64,000 nt of DNA from QQWI01 sp964522015. Lineage in GTDB: Bacteria; Bacillota; Clostridia; Peptostreptococcales; Acidaminobacteraceae. A program made the position numbers and the translations under genes. Below are positions 7,427 through 16,323 of this stretch, piece after piece. The DNA lies in the NCBI GenBank assembly GCA_964522015.1, contig CAZFST010000020.1, positions 17,360 through 81,359 of the forward strand, in the 5' to 3' direction. The notes under the pieces are model-generated. The model saw only the letters and a program-made list of their open reading frames with translations, was not told the DNA's origin and did not search any database. Position 1 is the first letter of the stretch, and each line of letters starts with the position of its first letter.

Positions 7427-7831
7427 ATGGTCAAATTACTTATTGGACAAGCAGGCATTGGCAAGACAAAAGACATTATAAACAATGCTAATTCGTCAGT
7501 TTCAACTACAAAAGGAAATGTGGTTTTTATTGGTGAATCAAATGAAAGCATCCTTGAACTCAATCATGATATCAGATATATCAACATTTCTGAATTTCCA
7601 ATCAACTCATCTAACGAAGTCATCGCTTTCTTACATGGTTTAATGGGTAGCAATTACGACATTACAAAAATGTACCTCGATGGCATCCTAAATGTTTTCA
7701 TTATGTCCGTAGAAGAAATCTGCGAATGGTTAGTAAAAATCGAAGCTATTTCAACTAAACTTTCAGTTGATTTTGAAATCAGCATCAGTTATCATGGCGA
7801 TATTCCTGAGTGTTTATCAAAATATCTTTAA
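7427..7831 (+). CDS. Small P-loop protein of unknown function
   Basis: 134 residues with an N-terminal Walker A motif (LLIGQAGIGKTK, residues about 4-15). No clear Walker B or other domain is visible; the C-terminal half is acidic (VEEICEWLVKIE). The start follows AAGGGGG. The short length makes it a stand-alone nucleotide-binding protein or a degenerate remnant of a larger NTPase. It is followed by a strong terminator. Confidence 0.7.
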   Translation: MVKLLIGQAGIGKTKDIINNANSSVSTTKGNVVFIGESNESILELNHDIRYINISEFPINSSNEVIAFLHGLMGSNYDITKMYLDGILNVFIMSVEEICEWLVKIEAISTKLSVDFEISISYHGDIPECLSKYL

Positions 7832-7880
7832 ACATCTGAACTTTCGTATAACCACTGAAATAACCTAAATTTTTATTTGA

Positions 7881-7914
7881 AAGCACAAAACCATTCTCGG
7901 TTTTGTGCTTTTTT
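7881..7914 (+). terminator. Rho-independent terminator after the P-loop gene
   Basis: A 12-bp perfect stem (AAGCACAAAACC and GGTTTTGTGCTT) with a 6-base loop and a T6 run. Confidence 0.9.
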
Positions 7915-7963
7915 GTATTTGAAAATTCATTTGTGTACTTACCACTATTGTTGAGTAAAGCTC

Positions 7964-7993
7964 TTGCTTAAACATACGGAAATTGGGTATAGA
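7964..7993 (+). promoter_or_regulatory. Promoter of the CAP-domain gene
   Basis: TTGCTT, 18-base spacer, TATAGA, about 25 bases before the start codon. Confidence 0.5.
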
Positions 7994-8017
7994 TAAGGGA
8001 TACAAGGGAGGTGCTTT

Positions 8018-8932
8018 ATGAATTCTAACAGCTTAAAACGCACAATGATTTTAATGCTTATCCTGGCAATGGCATTTAGCTTTCAAATGCAAGCACCATT
8101 AAATACAGAAACTAACATTTCAATTTTGGAGCAACAATTGCCCCTTGGTGCATTAATCAGCAAGCCACAAAATTTCGACAGTGGCTATGGGATAATCTGG
8201 TTTCAGGATTCACTTCTTGATCCCACTGTGTATACTGCAAAATCAGAGAGTGGTGTTTTTACACAAATTTCTACAATCGGCAACAAGTCAGACATTCCAA
8301 CGCTAACGGGTCTTACCCGCTCAGCTGCAGAAGGAATTTTAGGGCTACCCATCAACAAACTTGGAAATGTTATGGTTTCAAATCTCAATACATCTACAAA
8401 AGCTTATTATGCATTTGGCGACGGGGTTGTTATTTTGTATTATGATCTGCAAGTACCTGACAAAGTATTATTCGCAGCGTATTTACCCAAGGACCTCCTC
8501 TTAGACACTCGATTTTTGACGAAATTCACCATGTCCCCCACCAGTACCATCGACACAGAAAAGATGACAGTTAATTTATTAAATCAGGTTCGGATTGCAT
8601 ACGGCAAACCACCACTTGTGATGGATGAAAAACTTACGGTCGTTTCAAGGAATCATAGCCAAACCATGGTGACAGCTAATTATTTCAGTCACACGGATTT
8701 ATCTGGCCGAGGTCCAAAACAAAGGATTCAAGCCGCTAAAATTCCTTTTAGAACGTATGGTGAAGCACTGACAGCAGGAACATGGACTCCCATGGATGCC
8801 ATTACTGCTTGGATGAATTCACCAGGCCACCGAGCAATTATACTGGGGGATTTCACAACAGTTGGTATCGGCATCGCTTCTGGTACTTCTAATTACGGTA
8901 TTTTTTTCACTCTCAATGCCATCAAAAAGTGA
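8018..8932 (+). CDS. Secreted CAP-domain (SCP/YkwD-like) protein
   Basis: 304 residues. An N-terminal hydrophobic segment (MILMLILAMAFSF) acts as a signal or anchor. The middle (residues about 60-175) is a CAP-associated domain (LTGLTRSAAEGILGLP). The C-terminal 125 residues are a CAP domain with LLNQVRIAYGKPPLVMDEKL, NHSQTMVTANYFSHTDLSG and WMNSPGHRAIIL. The usual GENIA motif reads GEALTAG here. Bacterial CAP proteins are extracytoplasmic and mostly of unknown activity. Ribosome site GGGAGG. Confidence 0.9.
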   Translation: MNSNSLKRTMILMLILAMAFSFQMQAPLNTETNISILEQQLPLGALISKPQNFDSGYGIIWFQDSLLDPTVYTAKSESGVFTQISTIGNKSDIPTLTGLTRSAAEGILGLPINKLGNVMVSNLNTSTKAYYAFGDGVVILYYDLQVPDKVLFAAYLPKDLLLDTRFLTKFTMSPTSTIDTEKMTVNLLNQVRIAYGKPPLVMDEKLTVVSRNHSQTMVTANYFSHTDLSGRGPKQRIQAAKIPFRTYGEALTAGTWTPMDAITAWMNSPGHRAIILGDFTTVGIGIASGTSNYGIFFTLNAIKK

Positions 8933-8976
8933 TTCAGTTGCCTCCTATGATTTAGATCATCTTTTCAATAAAATAT

Positions 8977-9057
8977 GAAACGAGAAAAACGTGAGCTATG
9001 ATATGTTCCCCTTTCTACTGGACGGGAGCCTATCACGATTGACGTTTTTCTCGTTTC
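8977..9057. repeat. 16-bp perfect inverted repeat with adjacent 28-bp direct repeat
   Basis: GAAACGAGAAAAACGT (8977-8992) is perfectly repeated in inverse at 9042-9057, 49 bases apart. The right arm also starts a direct repeat: TTCTCGTTTCTATTTG at 9048 recurs at 9076. Together they fill most of the 250-base gap between the CAP and PAP2 genes. It could be a large transcript-end hairpin or the remnant of a small mobile element; no coding content is seen. Confidence 0.7.
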
Positions 9058-9183
9058 TATTTGTCTTAAACTAATTTCTCGTTTCTATTTGCTCTAAACC
9101 AATTGACGCCCTGATCACAATCAAGTACCCTATAACCTATACAAACAGCCTAAATGCAGCCGGCAAATAAAGGAGAAATTTTA

Positions 9184-9774
9184 ATGCTTACTATGACTGA
9201 ACTTGAATTACAAAGTATGGATTGGATACAACAAGTCTTCAAGAATCCATTATTCGATATTTTTTGGGTCAAAATCTCACAGATTGGCGACCATGGCCTA
9301 GTCTGGATTCTTCTATCAATTTGTCTGTTATGTTTTAAAAAAACCCGAACCCTTGGTATATTAACATCCCTAAGCCTCTTGTTCAGTCTACTGATCACCA
9401 ATATTGTACTGAAAGACCTAATTGCTAGACCCAGACCCTTCTCCATACAGCCGGTGACACTGCTAATTGCTCCACCTATGGACTACTCTTTTCCATCTGG
9501 ACATACCTCAGCTTCATTTGCTGTCGCTTTTGTAATTTTCTATGGCCAAAAAATAAATTCAGAGATTAAACTTAGATGGGGGTTTTTGAGACTTGATTTA
9601 TCCGTTATTACATTAGCTACTTTAATGGCCATATCCAGAATCTATTTGTATGTTCACTTTCCAAGTGATGTTCTTGCAGGGGTTTTTATAGGGTTTTTAT
9701 GCAGTACCTTGGCTATCATAACACTGAAATACATGTCTAATCTCAACACTAAAATCACACATAAAACCAAATAA
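9184..9774 (+). CDS. PAP2-family membrane phosphatase
   Basis: 196 residues, five to six membrane helices, and the complete lipid phosphatase signature: KDLIARPRP, PSGHTSASF and SRIYLYVHFPSDVLAG. The family removes phosphate from undecaprenyl pyrophosphate, phosphatidylglycerol phosphate or similar lipids at the outer face of the membrane. The ATG at 9184 follows AAAGGAGAAATTTTA; the upstream in-frame ATG at 9154 lacks a site. The gene ends back to back with the convergent radical-SAM gene. Confidence 0.9.
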   Translation: MLTMTELELQSMDWIQQVFKNPLFDIFWVKISQIGDHGLVWILLSICLLCFKKTRTLGILTSLSLLFSLLITNIVLKDLIARPRPFSIQPVTLLIAPPMDYSFPSGHTSASFAVAFVIFYGQKINSEIKLRWGFLRLDLSVITLATLMAISRIYLYVHFPSDVLAGVFIGFLCSTLAIITLKYMSNLNTKITHKTK

Positions 9775-10662
9775 CTAGTACCGCCTAGCGTAGCCACATT
9801 TTTGACAAAGCTCTTCCACAGCGCATCGATTGGAAAAGCCGTCATACATAGCAGTAGCCCGTGGCGTACTAATAATAGCCTGCAGTGGCTGGACAAAAAT
9901 ATTACCCAAAGGGATATTTCCCTCACCATCTAAACAACAGGGCACCACGGTTCCGTCAACCAAGATACCAATATGATCTCTTAGCCCATGGCAAAAGACA
10001 GCTACCTCACTGCTTGCTCTAGAAATATCAGGCCACTCAAATTTTTCTGCCAGATTTAGATACAGATTTTTTGATAGTTTGGCACTGTGTTTGTCTCGTA
10101 AAGAATCTCTAAGATTCTCCCTAGCTCCCATGCCGATTGCGAACCTTTGCTCAATTGCCTCAAGTATGCCCATATTTAAAGAGTTTTCACCCTTAATGCT
10201 GTCATCATCTAAATTCCAAAGTCTTAAAGAACAGATGATAGAACCCGCTTCCTGGGCACCCGTCACAAAATTGAAAATCGAATCGAGATACGCCGCTATA
10301 TTACCGTTTCTATCATTGGCCTCAAAACTACTTAGCGAGATATTGACCTGCCTTAAAGCAGGGGCACTAAGAAGCATTGATTGATGAGTTTCTAATAAAA
10401 CGCCATTTGTCGTCATATTTACCTTGAGATTTAAATCATGGGCAATCTCTAAGAATCTTGGAATCAACGGATTCAGAAGTGGTTCTCCCATGATATGAAA
10501 ATAGATATGATCCGTTAGCTGTTTGGCTTGTGTGGCGACTTGCAAAAAATCTTGTTCATCCATAAACCTAGGTGCGCGGTTGGTCTTAGGGCAGAAGTTA
10601 CAGTCTAGATTGCAGACATTGGTGACCTCAATATAGATTTTCTTAAATCTCTTAATGGACAT
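9775..10662 (-). CDS. Radical SAM enzyme with SPASM-type C-terminal cluster region
   Basis: 295 residues. The N-terminal CNLDCNFC (C17, C21, C24) binds the SAM-cleaving 4Fe-4S cluster; HIMGEPLLNP supplies the GEP-type motif contacting SAM. The C-terminal part has SPASM-like cysteines (FCHGLRDHIGILVDG, VVPCCLDGEG, LGNIF, CAVEELCQKCGY). These enzymes modify peptides, proteins or sugars. No candidate precursor peptide is visible nearby, so the substrate is unknown. Confidence 0.88.
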   Translation of the reverse strand: MSIKRFKKIYIEVTNVCNLDCNFCPKTNRAPRFMDEQDFLQVATQAKQLTDHIYFHIMGEPLLNPLIPRFLEIAHDLNLKVNMTTNGVLLETHQSMLLSAPALRQVNISLSSFEANDRNGNIAAYLDSIFNFVTGAQEAGSIICSLRLWNLDDDSIKGENSLNMGILEAIEQRFAIGMGARENLRDSLRDKHSAKLSKNLYLNLAEKFEWPDISRASSEVAVFCHGLRDHIGILVDGTVVPCCLDGEGNIPLGNIFVQPLQAIISTPRATAMYDGFSNRCAVEELCQKCGYARRY

Positions 10663-10754
10663 GTTAGCCTCACTTGATCTTATTGTTATTAGTCTGTTTT
10701 TTAGGGTATTAAAATAAAAAGTTGCATACTAAATACGACTAAACGAGGTGCCAA

Positions 10755-12866
10755 ATGGGGATTCGTTGGCGAATCATCTTAGCAATGGTTTTTGTAGGTC
10801 TATTAATTATATCAATTATGGGCTTGTTTGCAATTAAGACTACATCCGATATTCTTGATATTCGCGCTAAAGAGTTTCTTTCTGTCTTGTTAGACCGCAG
10901 TAAGAGTGAACTGAATCAACAAATTACAATCACACAAAATAATACTAGAGCCCTTTATGATGATTTTGATATTTCCTTTGATTTTAACCGGCTTTCTCAA
11001 GACGAAAATTATTTAGCTATTTATTTAGATAAAATGAGACCAGCTGTAAAGCTAGCATCAGAATTAAACGCATCAAAAACTGCATTTTTGATCATTTACC
11101 ATCCAACAGAAGTAAAAAAAATCATTGGTGGAATCTTTTACAGCGATATTGACAGAAATGGCGTACCAGAAGAAACCGATTTAGCTTTACTGATTCCTTT
11201 CATAACAAGTGATGATGCACCGATTATTTCTACGGAAGGTTCTGCTTTTAATTGGCTTATTCATAGCGAGAATTCAATGGTCAGTTGCTTTAGCGTCGTA
11301 GCTAAGGATGACAAAATCATTGCAATCATGGGTACTGCAATAAAAATGGACTTTATGATTGACCGCATTCGACGGATTAAATATTTAAACTCTGGTTTCA
11401 TGTTTTTAAGTAATGAAAAAAACCAAATTATATATCATCCCAACCTTGATTTTGGCATTTCAACAGATTTAAGTTTTGCCAATAAGCAAAGTGAAATCGC
11501 TAATAAGGAAAGTAGTACCGCCTTATTTTTGAATACAACTGATAATGAGCTCAATGAGATTATTTTAGGTAGAACTACTTTGGCCAATGGTTGGGAACTC
11601 AATATTCAGATTGATCAAACTGAGATCAAAGAAGGCCTTGCCAGTCGTTTTGTAGGCATTATTCTGGTTGCCTTAATTGCCTTGTTTGTAGCCCTCGTAG
11701 TCGCGTTTATAACTGCTAAACAAATCAGTGAACCCTACGTTCATCTCACTGAGGAAATGAAAAAAGTTGGCCAGGGAGATTACGGCATTCGTATACGGGA
11801 TGCTTATTTGATGCGAACTGATGAAATCGGAATTTTATCTCAGACATTTTTCTTGATGGTGCAAGAAACTCAAAAAAACTTTGAAGATATTCAAAACTAT
11901 AACAATAATCTAAAATCCCTTGTTGATGTACGTACAGAAGAACTCAGCAATACAAATACTCACCTTGAAGACTCACTTGCTCAGACTGTAGAAAAGCAAG
12001 CTCAACTACTAAGAAGTAATGAATTATTGCAAGCATCCCTTGAAACCATTAAACAAACCCAACGAGAATTGTTACGTGTTGAAAAGATTGCTGCCCTCAC
12101 TTACATCGTGGCTGGTGTGGCTCATAAAATCAACACACCACTAGGCAATGCTTTCACTAGCGCCAGTTATTTGCAATCTCGTATCGATGATTTAAAATTA
12201 AAATACGAAAGCAGTCAACTGAAACAGTCGGATTTTGCCGCCTTTATTGAATCTGTGGATTTGGCCACTTTTGGCCTTATCACAAATTTAGATCAGAGTA
12301 TTCGTCTCATTAATCGATTTAAAGAATTAGCTGTTAACAAAACAGATATTCCTAATACTAGAAGTATTTTTTTGTCAGTGATCCAAGAGCAATGGCTTAT
12401 TGTCAAGCAACACTCACCCAATATCAACTGTACATTATCGACTTCTATTCCCTCAGATATGGCCATTAATTGTTCTAAAAATGTGCTAGAAAGCTTGTTC
12501 TTTGAATTGCTTAAAAATTCCTTCACACATGGTTTTTCCAACACATCAAGTCCAGAAATCACGATTTCAATAAGACGGTTTTCAGGGCCATCAGCTCTAA
12601 ATAGCGACGAGATCGGCTATGAGATTTTTTATAGGGATAATGGAGTTGGCATCTCCTCTGAACAAGAAGAAAAGATTTTCACACCTTTTTATACCACAAA
12701 AATGAGTAAAGATCACGATGGCTTAGGTCTGAATATGGTTTACAATTTAATCATTGCCGTATTCAATGGCGAAATTCAGGTCATCGATATGAATTTGCCT
12801 GGTTTAGCGTATCGCATTCTCATTTATGAGCCAAAAAGGGAGGCATTCCATGGAAAAGCGATTTAG
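10755..12866 (+). CDS. Membrane sensor histidine kinase with extracytoplasmic Cache-like domain and HAMP
   Basis: 703 residues. One helix near residues 7-28, an extracytoplasmic sensor to about 295, a second helix, a HAMP domain (ISEPYVHLTEEMKKVGQGDY), a coiled coil, then the kinase. The phosphoacceptor H457 is in AGVAHKINTPLGNA, an H-box shared with the second kinase in this window. The ATPase domain has DNGVGISSEQEEKIF, TPFYTTK and DGLGLNMVYNL. No response regulator is adjacent. The gene overlaps the following solute-binding lipoprotein by 17 bases, so the two are co-expressed. Confidence 0.9.
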   Translation: MGIRWRIILAMVFVGLLIISIMGLFAIKTTSDILDIRAKEFLSVLLDRSKSELNQQITITQNNTRALYDDFDISFDFNRLSQDENYLAIYLDKMRPAVKLASELNASKTAFLIIYHPTEVKKIIGGIFYSDIDRNGVPEETDLALLIPFITSDDAPIISTEGSAFNWLIHSENSMVSCFSVVAKDDKIIAIMGTAIKMDFMIDRIRRIKYLNSGFMFLSNEKNQIIYHPNLDFGISTDLSFANKQSEIANKESSTALFLNTTDNELNEIILGRTTLANGWELNIQIDQTEIKEGLASRFVGIILVALIALFVALVVAFITAKQISEPYVHLTEEMKKVGQGDYGIRIRDAYLMRTDEIGILSQTFFLMVQETQKNFEDIQNYNNNLKSLVDVRTEELSNTNTHLEDSLAQTVEKQAQLLRSNELLQASLETIKQTQRELLRVEKIAALTYIVAGVAHKINTPLGNAFTSASYLQSRIDDLKLKYESSQLKQSDFAAFIESVDLATFGLITNLDQSIRLINRFKELAVNKTDIPNTRSIFLSVIQEQWLIVKQHSPNINCTLSTSIPSDMAINCSKNVLESLFFELLKNSFTHGFSNTSSPEITISIRRFSGPSALNSDEIGYEIFYRDNGVGISSEQEEKIFTPFYTTKMSKDHDGLGLNMVYNLIIAVFNGEIQVIDMNLPGLAYRILIYEPKREAFHGKAI

Positions 12867-14478
12867 ATCTCGAAACTGGATACTATTATTGATTATGGTT
12901 ATTCTATTGTGGGGTTGCCAAACTACTGTAACACCTGAAAAACTCGTTGAAAGTAATGCAAGTAACACACTAACCTTCGTTCTTCCAGCTGAGGGTAAAA
13001 GTTATGACCCAAACAAAAGTCTAGAAACCTACTCAGGCATTATTCTTGATCACTGCTTCCAACGATTGGTTGCATTTAACGAAAAAGGGGAATTAATACC
13101 CGCTGCTGCCCAGAGTTGGGTCATCAGCCCTGATAGTAAAACGTATACTTTCAAACTTAGGCCCGAAGCTAAATGGAGTGATGGAAAATCCGTAGTTGCC
13201 CAAGATTTTGTAAATTCTTGGTTGCGTATTCTCAATCCAGAAAATGACCTTGACATCGCCTCATCATTTGCGCCTTTAATTGCACAGGGAAATGACTATC
13301 TCAACGGAACCGTCAACGCTGATGCAGTTGGTATAAAAGCCATTGATAATCTCACACTTGAGGTGACATTGGAAGCCCCCACCTCTTATTTCCTTTCATT
13401 CATCATGATGTGGAACTACGCTCCAATTAGAACAGATATCATCACATCTGCTGGAGACACATGGGATAAAAATCCATCAACTTACATTACAAATGGTCCC
13501 TACAAAATGAGCTCACTTGAGCCAGGTGTTTCTGTCACTCTTGTTAAAAATGATTTTTATTGGAACAAGGAATCTATAAAAATACCTTATATAAAAACGA
13601 TCTTTATAAAAAGTGTTGAAGAGGCTGTTGCACTTTTCAAAAAAAATGAAGTAGATGGGGTCTATCAGATCCTTGCCAATGATTTGAGAACAATTCCTGA
13701 TTTAGAGTCGAATATCTATTTGGAGCCAAGCTTAAGCACCTCGTTTATTCTTATCAATCATAGTAGCCCTGCCCTATCAGAACCAGATTTCAGGGCATCC
13801 TTAGCCGGTATGATTGATAGACAAAAAATTGTGGATGATGTTTTACTTGGCGCAGGTTCCGCAAGTCGGTTTCTAGTACCCGCTGCTATGAAATTAAATG
13901 GAGAATCCTTCAATGACTTCGTTAACTTATCTGACCCTCCAAATCTAGAACTATCCCTAAAATTACTTGAGACCGTAAAAGCCAAAGGAATTGATACAAG
14001 CAAGCCTCTGCGACTTCTTTACATGACAAATTCCCCTGATGAGAAAAGCGTCTTACTGATTGCAAAGTTATGGGAAGAACAACTAGGCCTCAAAATAGCA
14101 ATGGAAGGTCTAGAATGGGCTGATTTATTTGCTAGGTGTCAATCTGGCGACTATGACATCGCTATGTTTGGGTATGGCGCTGACTATGCTCATCCCATGA
14201 CATTTTTAAGTCTCTTTATGAATCAAACCATTATAACCAATTTAATTAGATGGAACGATCAATCACTTAACGATGATTTAATCGCATCCATGAGCATTCA
14301 AGAACCTGAAAAAATGATTCAAACCTTGCGTTCAATAGAGAAAAGAATTATTGATGGTAATCATATCCTCCCGCTGTATAATCGGAAAGTCATTAGCCTT
14401 ATGTCTGATCGGATTTCTGGCTGGTACCGTGATGACATGTCCAGATTTATATTTTGGAATGCAGAAATTCGACAGTAA
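12850..14478 (+). CDS. Oligopeptide-type substrate-binding lipoprotein (SBP family 5)
   Basis: About 542 residues. A lipoprotein signal (LLLIMVILLWGC) is followed by the family 5 binding fold: PAAAQSWVISPDSKTYTFKL, EAKWSDGKSVVAQDFVNSW, TNGPYKMSS and KNDFYWNKE, as in OppA/DppA. The start at 12850 was chosen for its AGGGAGGC site; it lies inside the end of the kinase gene. There are no transport genes beside it. Pairing with a sensor kinase suggests it may present a ligand to the kinase rather than serve uptake, but this is inferred. Confidence 0.88.
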   Translation: MEKRFRSRNWILLLIMVILLWGCQTTVTPEKLVESNASNTLTFVLPAEGKSYDPNKSLETYSGIILDHCFQRLVAFNEKGELIPAAAQSWVISPDSKTYTFKLRPEAKWSDGKSVVAQDFVNSWLRILNPENDLDIASSFAPLIAQGNDYLNGTVNADAVGIKAIDNLTLEVTLEAPTSYFLSFIMMWNYAPIRTDIITSAGDTWDKNPSTYITNGPYKMSSLEPGVSVTLVKNDFYWNKESIKIPYIKTIFIKSVEEAVALFKKNEVDGVYQILANDLRTIPDLESNIYLEPSLSTSFILINHSSPALSEPDFRASLAGMIDRQKIVDDVLLGAGSASRFLVPAAMKLNGESFNDFVNLSDPPNLELSLKLLETVKAKGIDTSKPLRLLYMTNSPDEKSVLLIAKLWEEQLGLKIAMEGLEWADLFARCQSGDYDIAMFGYGADYAHPMTFLSLFMNQTIITNLIRWNDQSLNDDLIASMSIQEPEKMIQTLRSIEKRIIDGNHILPLYNRKVISLMSDRISGWYRDDMSRFIFWNAEIRQ

Positions 14479-14566
14479 ATCAAAAAAAAATGTGTTTTCT
14501 CCTTGGTTTTTGCGTATTTTTCGTCATTATAGTGTATCATTATAAAAGAAACTTGAGGAGGTTACT

Positions 14567-15748
14567 ATGTTCTTTCATCCAGAAAAAGAGCCAAATGGCA
14601 AGTTGGGGCTCATCGTACTAGAAAGCTGTAAAGAAATTGGCGAAACAATTGATTATAGCTTAACTGCTAAGCGCAATTATGACATCAACGAATCCGGCAG
14701 CGAGCAGCTAATGGAAGACACCCATCGTATAAAAATTAAGGAAATACGTTTTTCTAACGGTGAAGGTAAAGTTGTCATCGAAGAAAGCGTCAGGGGACGG
14801 GATATATTCATACTTTGTGATGTCGGCAACTATAGTTGCACCTACCAAATGTATGGATTCACCAATCACAAAGGCCCAGATGAACATTTCCAAGATATTA
14901 AACGGGTTGTTTCAGCCCTAAATGGCCGTGCTAAGCGGGTCACTGTCATTATGCCACTTTTGTATGAAAGTCGACAGCATCGTAGAAAATATCGCGAATC
15001 TCTGGATTGCGCTCAAGCCATGCAAGAGCTACAAACACTTGGTGTTCATAGTATTATAACCTTTGATGTCCACGATCCTAACGTTCAAAATGCCATCCCT
15101 TTAGTAGCCTTTAATAATATTTATCCAACCTTCAATATCGTAAAAAAAATGTTTGAAGTTGATAATAATTTGCTTTTAAATAATCACGACTTAGTGATTA
15201 TTAGCCCAGATACCGGTGCTATGGATCGATCTATCTACTATTCTAGCATACTCGGAGTAGATGTCGGTATGTTCTATAAACGTCGCGATTATTCAAAGGT
15301 CGTAGCTGGCAAAAATCCTATTGTACAACATGAGTATATGGGCCGTGATGTGGCTGGACTTGATGTCTTGATTGTTGACGATATGATTGCGTCTGGGGAA
15401 TCAGTATTTGAAATCGCAGTAGAACTGAAAAAAAGACAGGCCAAGCGCATCTTTGTTGCAACCACATTTGCTCTATTTACTGAAGGTATTCGTAAATTCG
15501 AAAAATACCATAACGAAGGCGTTATCGAAAAAGTCTTTTCTACAAACTTAACTTATATTCCACCCACTGCCCTACAGGCTAAATGGTTTGAACAAGTTGA
15601 TATGTCTTCCTTCATCGCTGATATCGTCGACCATATTAATAGGGATGCTTCCATCGAACCTTTAATTAACGATGCTAGCAATATAAAACGATTTTTAAAA
15701 CAAGCAGAGCAATTAAAGAAACGTAAAAAAACCGATAAATCCACTTAA
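14567..15748 (+). CDS. Divergent ribose-phosphate pyrophosphokinase (PRPP synthetase-like)
   Basis: 393 residues, longer than the usual 310-320, with extra sequence at both ends. Family features: RFSNGEGKVVIEESVRGRDIF (residues 61-81), the catalytic region MPLLYESRQHRRKYRES (129-145), FDVHDPNVQ and the PRPP loop LIVDDMIASGES (268-279). Departures from the classical enzyme are the lack of QDRK in the ATP-binding loop and SGES instead of TGGT. It probably makes PRPP or uses it in a related transfer. It is a stand-alone transcript with its own terminator and a strong GAGGAGG site. Confidence 0.75.
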   Translation: MFFHPEKEPNGKLGLIVLESCKEIGETIDYSLTAKRNYDINESGSEQLMEDTHRIKIKEIRFSNGEGKVVIEESVRGRDIFILCDVGNYSCTYQMYGFTNHKGPDEHFQDIKRVVSALNGRAKRVTVIMPLLYESRQHRRKYRESLDCAQAMQELQTLGVHSIITFDVHDPNVQNAIPLVAFNNIYPTFNIVKKMFEVDNNLLLNNHDLVIISPDTGAMDRSIYYSSILGVDVGMFYKRRDYSKVVAGKNPIVQHEYMGRDVAGLDVLIVDDMIASGESVFEIAVELKKRQAKRIFVATTFALFTEGIRKFEKYHNEGVIEKVFSTNLTYIPPTALQAKWFEQVDMSSFIADIVDHINRDASIEPLINDASNIKRFLKQAEQLKKRKKTDKST

Positions 15749-15752
15749 AATG

Positions 15753-15790
15753 AAAGACCGTACTCATGTAAATGAGTTACGGTCTTTTTT
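15753..15790 (+). terminator. Rho-independent terminator after the PRPP-synthetase-like gene
   Basis: AAAGACCGTA-CTCAT pairs with ATGAG-T-TACGGTCTTT (one bulge), followed by T6. It also sits at the 3' end of the convergent gene starting at 16258. Confidence 0.85.
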
Positions 15791-15799
15791 ATTGCTGCT

Positions 15800-16258
15800 T
15801 TAGTGCTGTTGGTCTTTCTGTTGATCATTCTGTTGGGTTTCTCTGCGTTTTAACTCATATAAATAGGATGCCAAAGGAATTTTATTTTCTGAAACCAGAC
15901 GATCCAATTCGAAGCGACTCAACCCTTCTAAGTTTGGTAGACTCGTTTGAGAATCATTATTTTTCTGATTATCAAGGGTTTCCATTTTTTTAGTGTCCGA
16001 AGGCTTTGATGGCTCTTTTTCAAACGCTTGTTGCTTCTGAATTTCTGCCATGCCAACTTTACTAATCGCCATTGTATCACCATCAAATGAGAACAATACC
16101 TTAAAAAACACTTCATTATCAAATGGTGTCTTGTTTTTTTCTGCCCGCGGAGGAAATCTGTTCTGTGGCTTATCGGACGTCTTATATCGACCTAATTTTC
16201 CAAGAACATCATCTATCTGATAAGAGTATATGGCAGTATCTCTAACCGTGCCGATCAT
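15800..16258 (-). CDS. Hypothetical polar protein
   Basis: About 152 residues, with no signal peptide or membrane segment. An N-terminal folded-looking half (MIGTVRDTAIYSYQIDDVLGKL and a segment ending MAISKVGMAEIQKQQ) is followed by a low-complexity region rich in S, P, K, N and Q, and a helical end (LSRFELDRLVSENKIPLASYL). The start at 16258 is 8 bases after GGAGG; frames open upstream use weaker sites. It is probably last in an operon with the TPR lipoprotein and YceG-like gene. I do not recognise a family. Confidence 0.65.
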   Translation of the reverse strand: MIGTVRDTAIYSYQIDDVLGKLGRYKTSDKPQNRFPPRAEKNKTPFDNEVFFKVLFSFDGDTMAISKVGMAEIQKQQAFEKEPSKPSDTKKMETLDNQKNNDSQTSLPNLEGLSRFELDRLVSENKIPLASYLYELKRRETQQNDQQKDQQH

Positions 16259-16323
16259 GGTCATCGCCTCCAAAATAATGCGCATAACTATATTTATGTT
16301 ATACCCAGTTTTATCGGCTGCAA

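Noticed and set aside
8977..9057. Insertion sequence ends
   Set aside because: No transposase or target duplication is visible and the enclosed 49 bases are non-coding.
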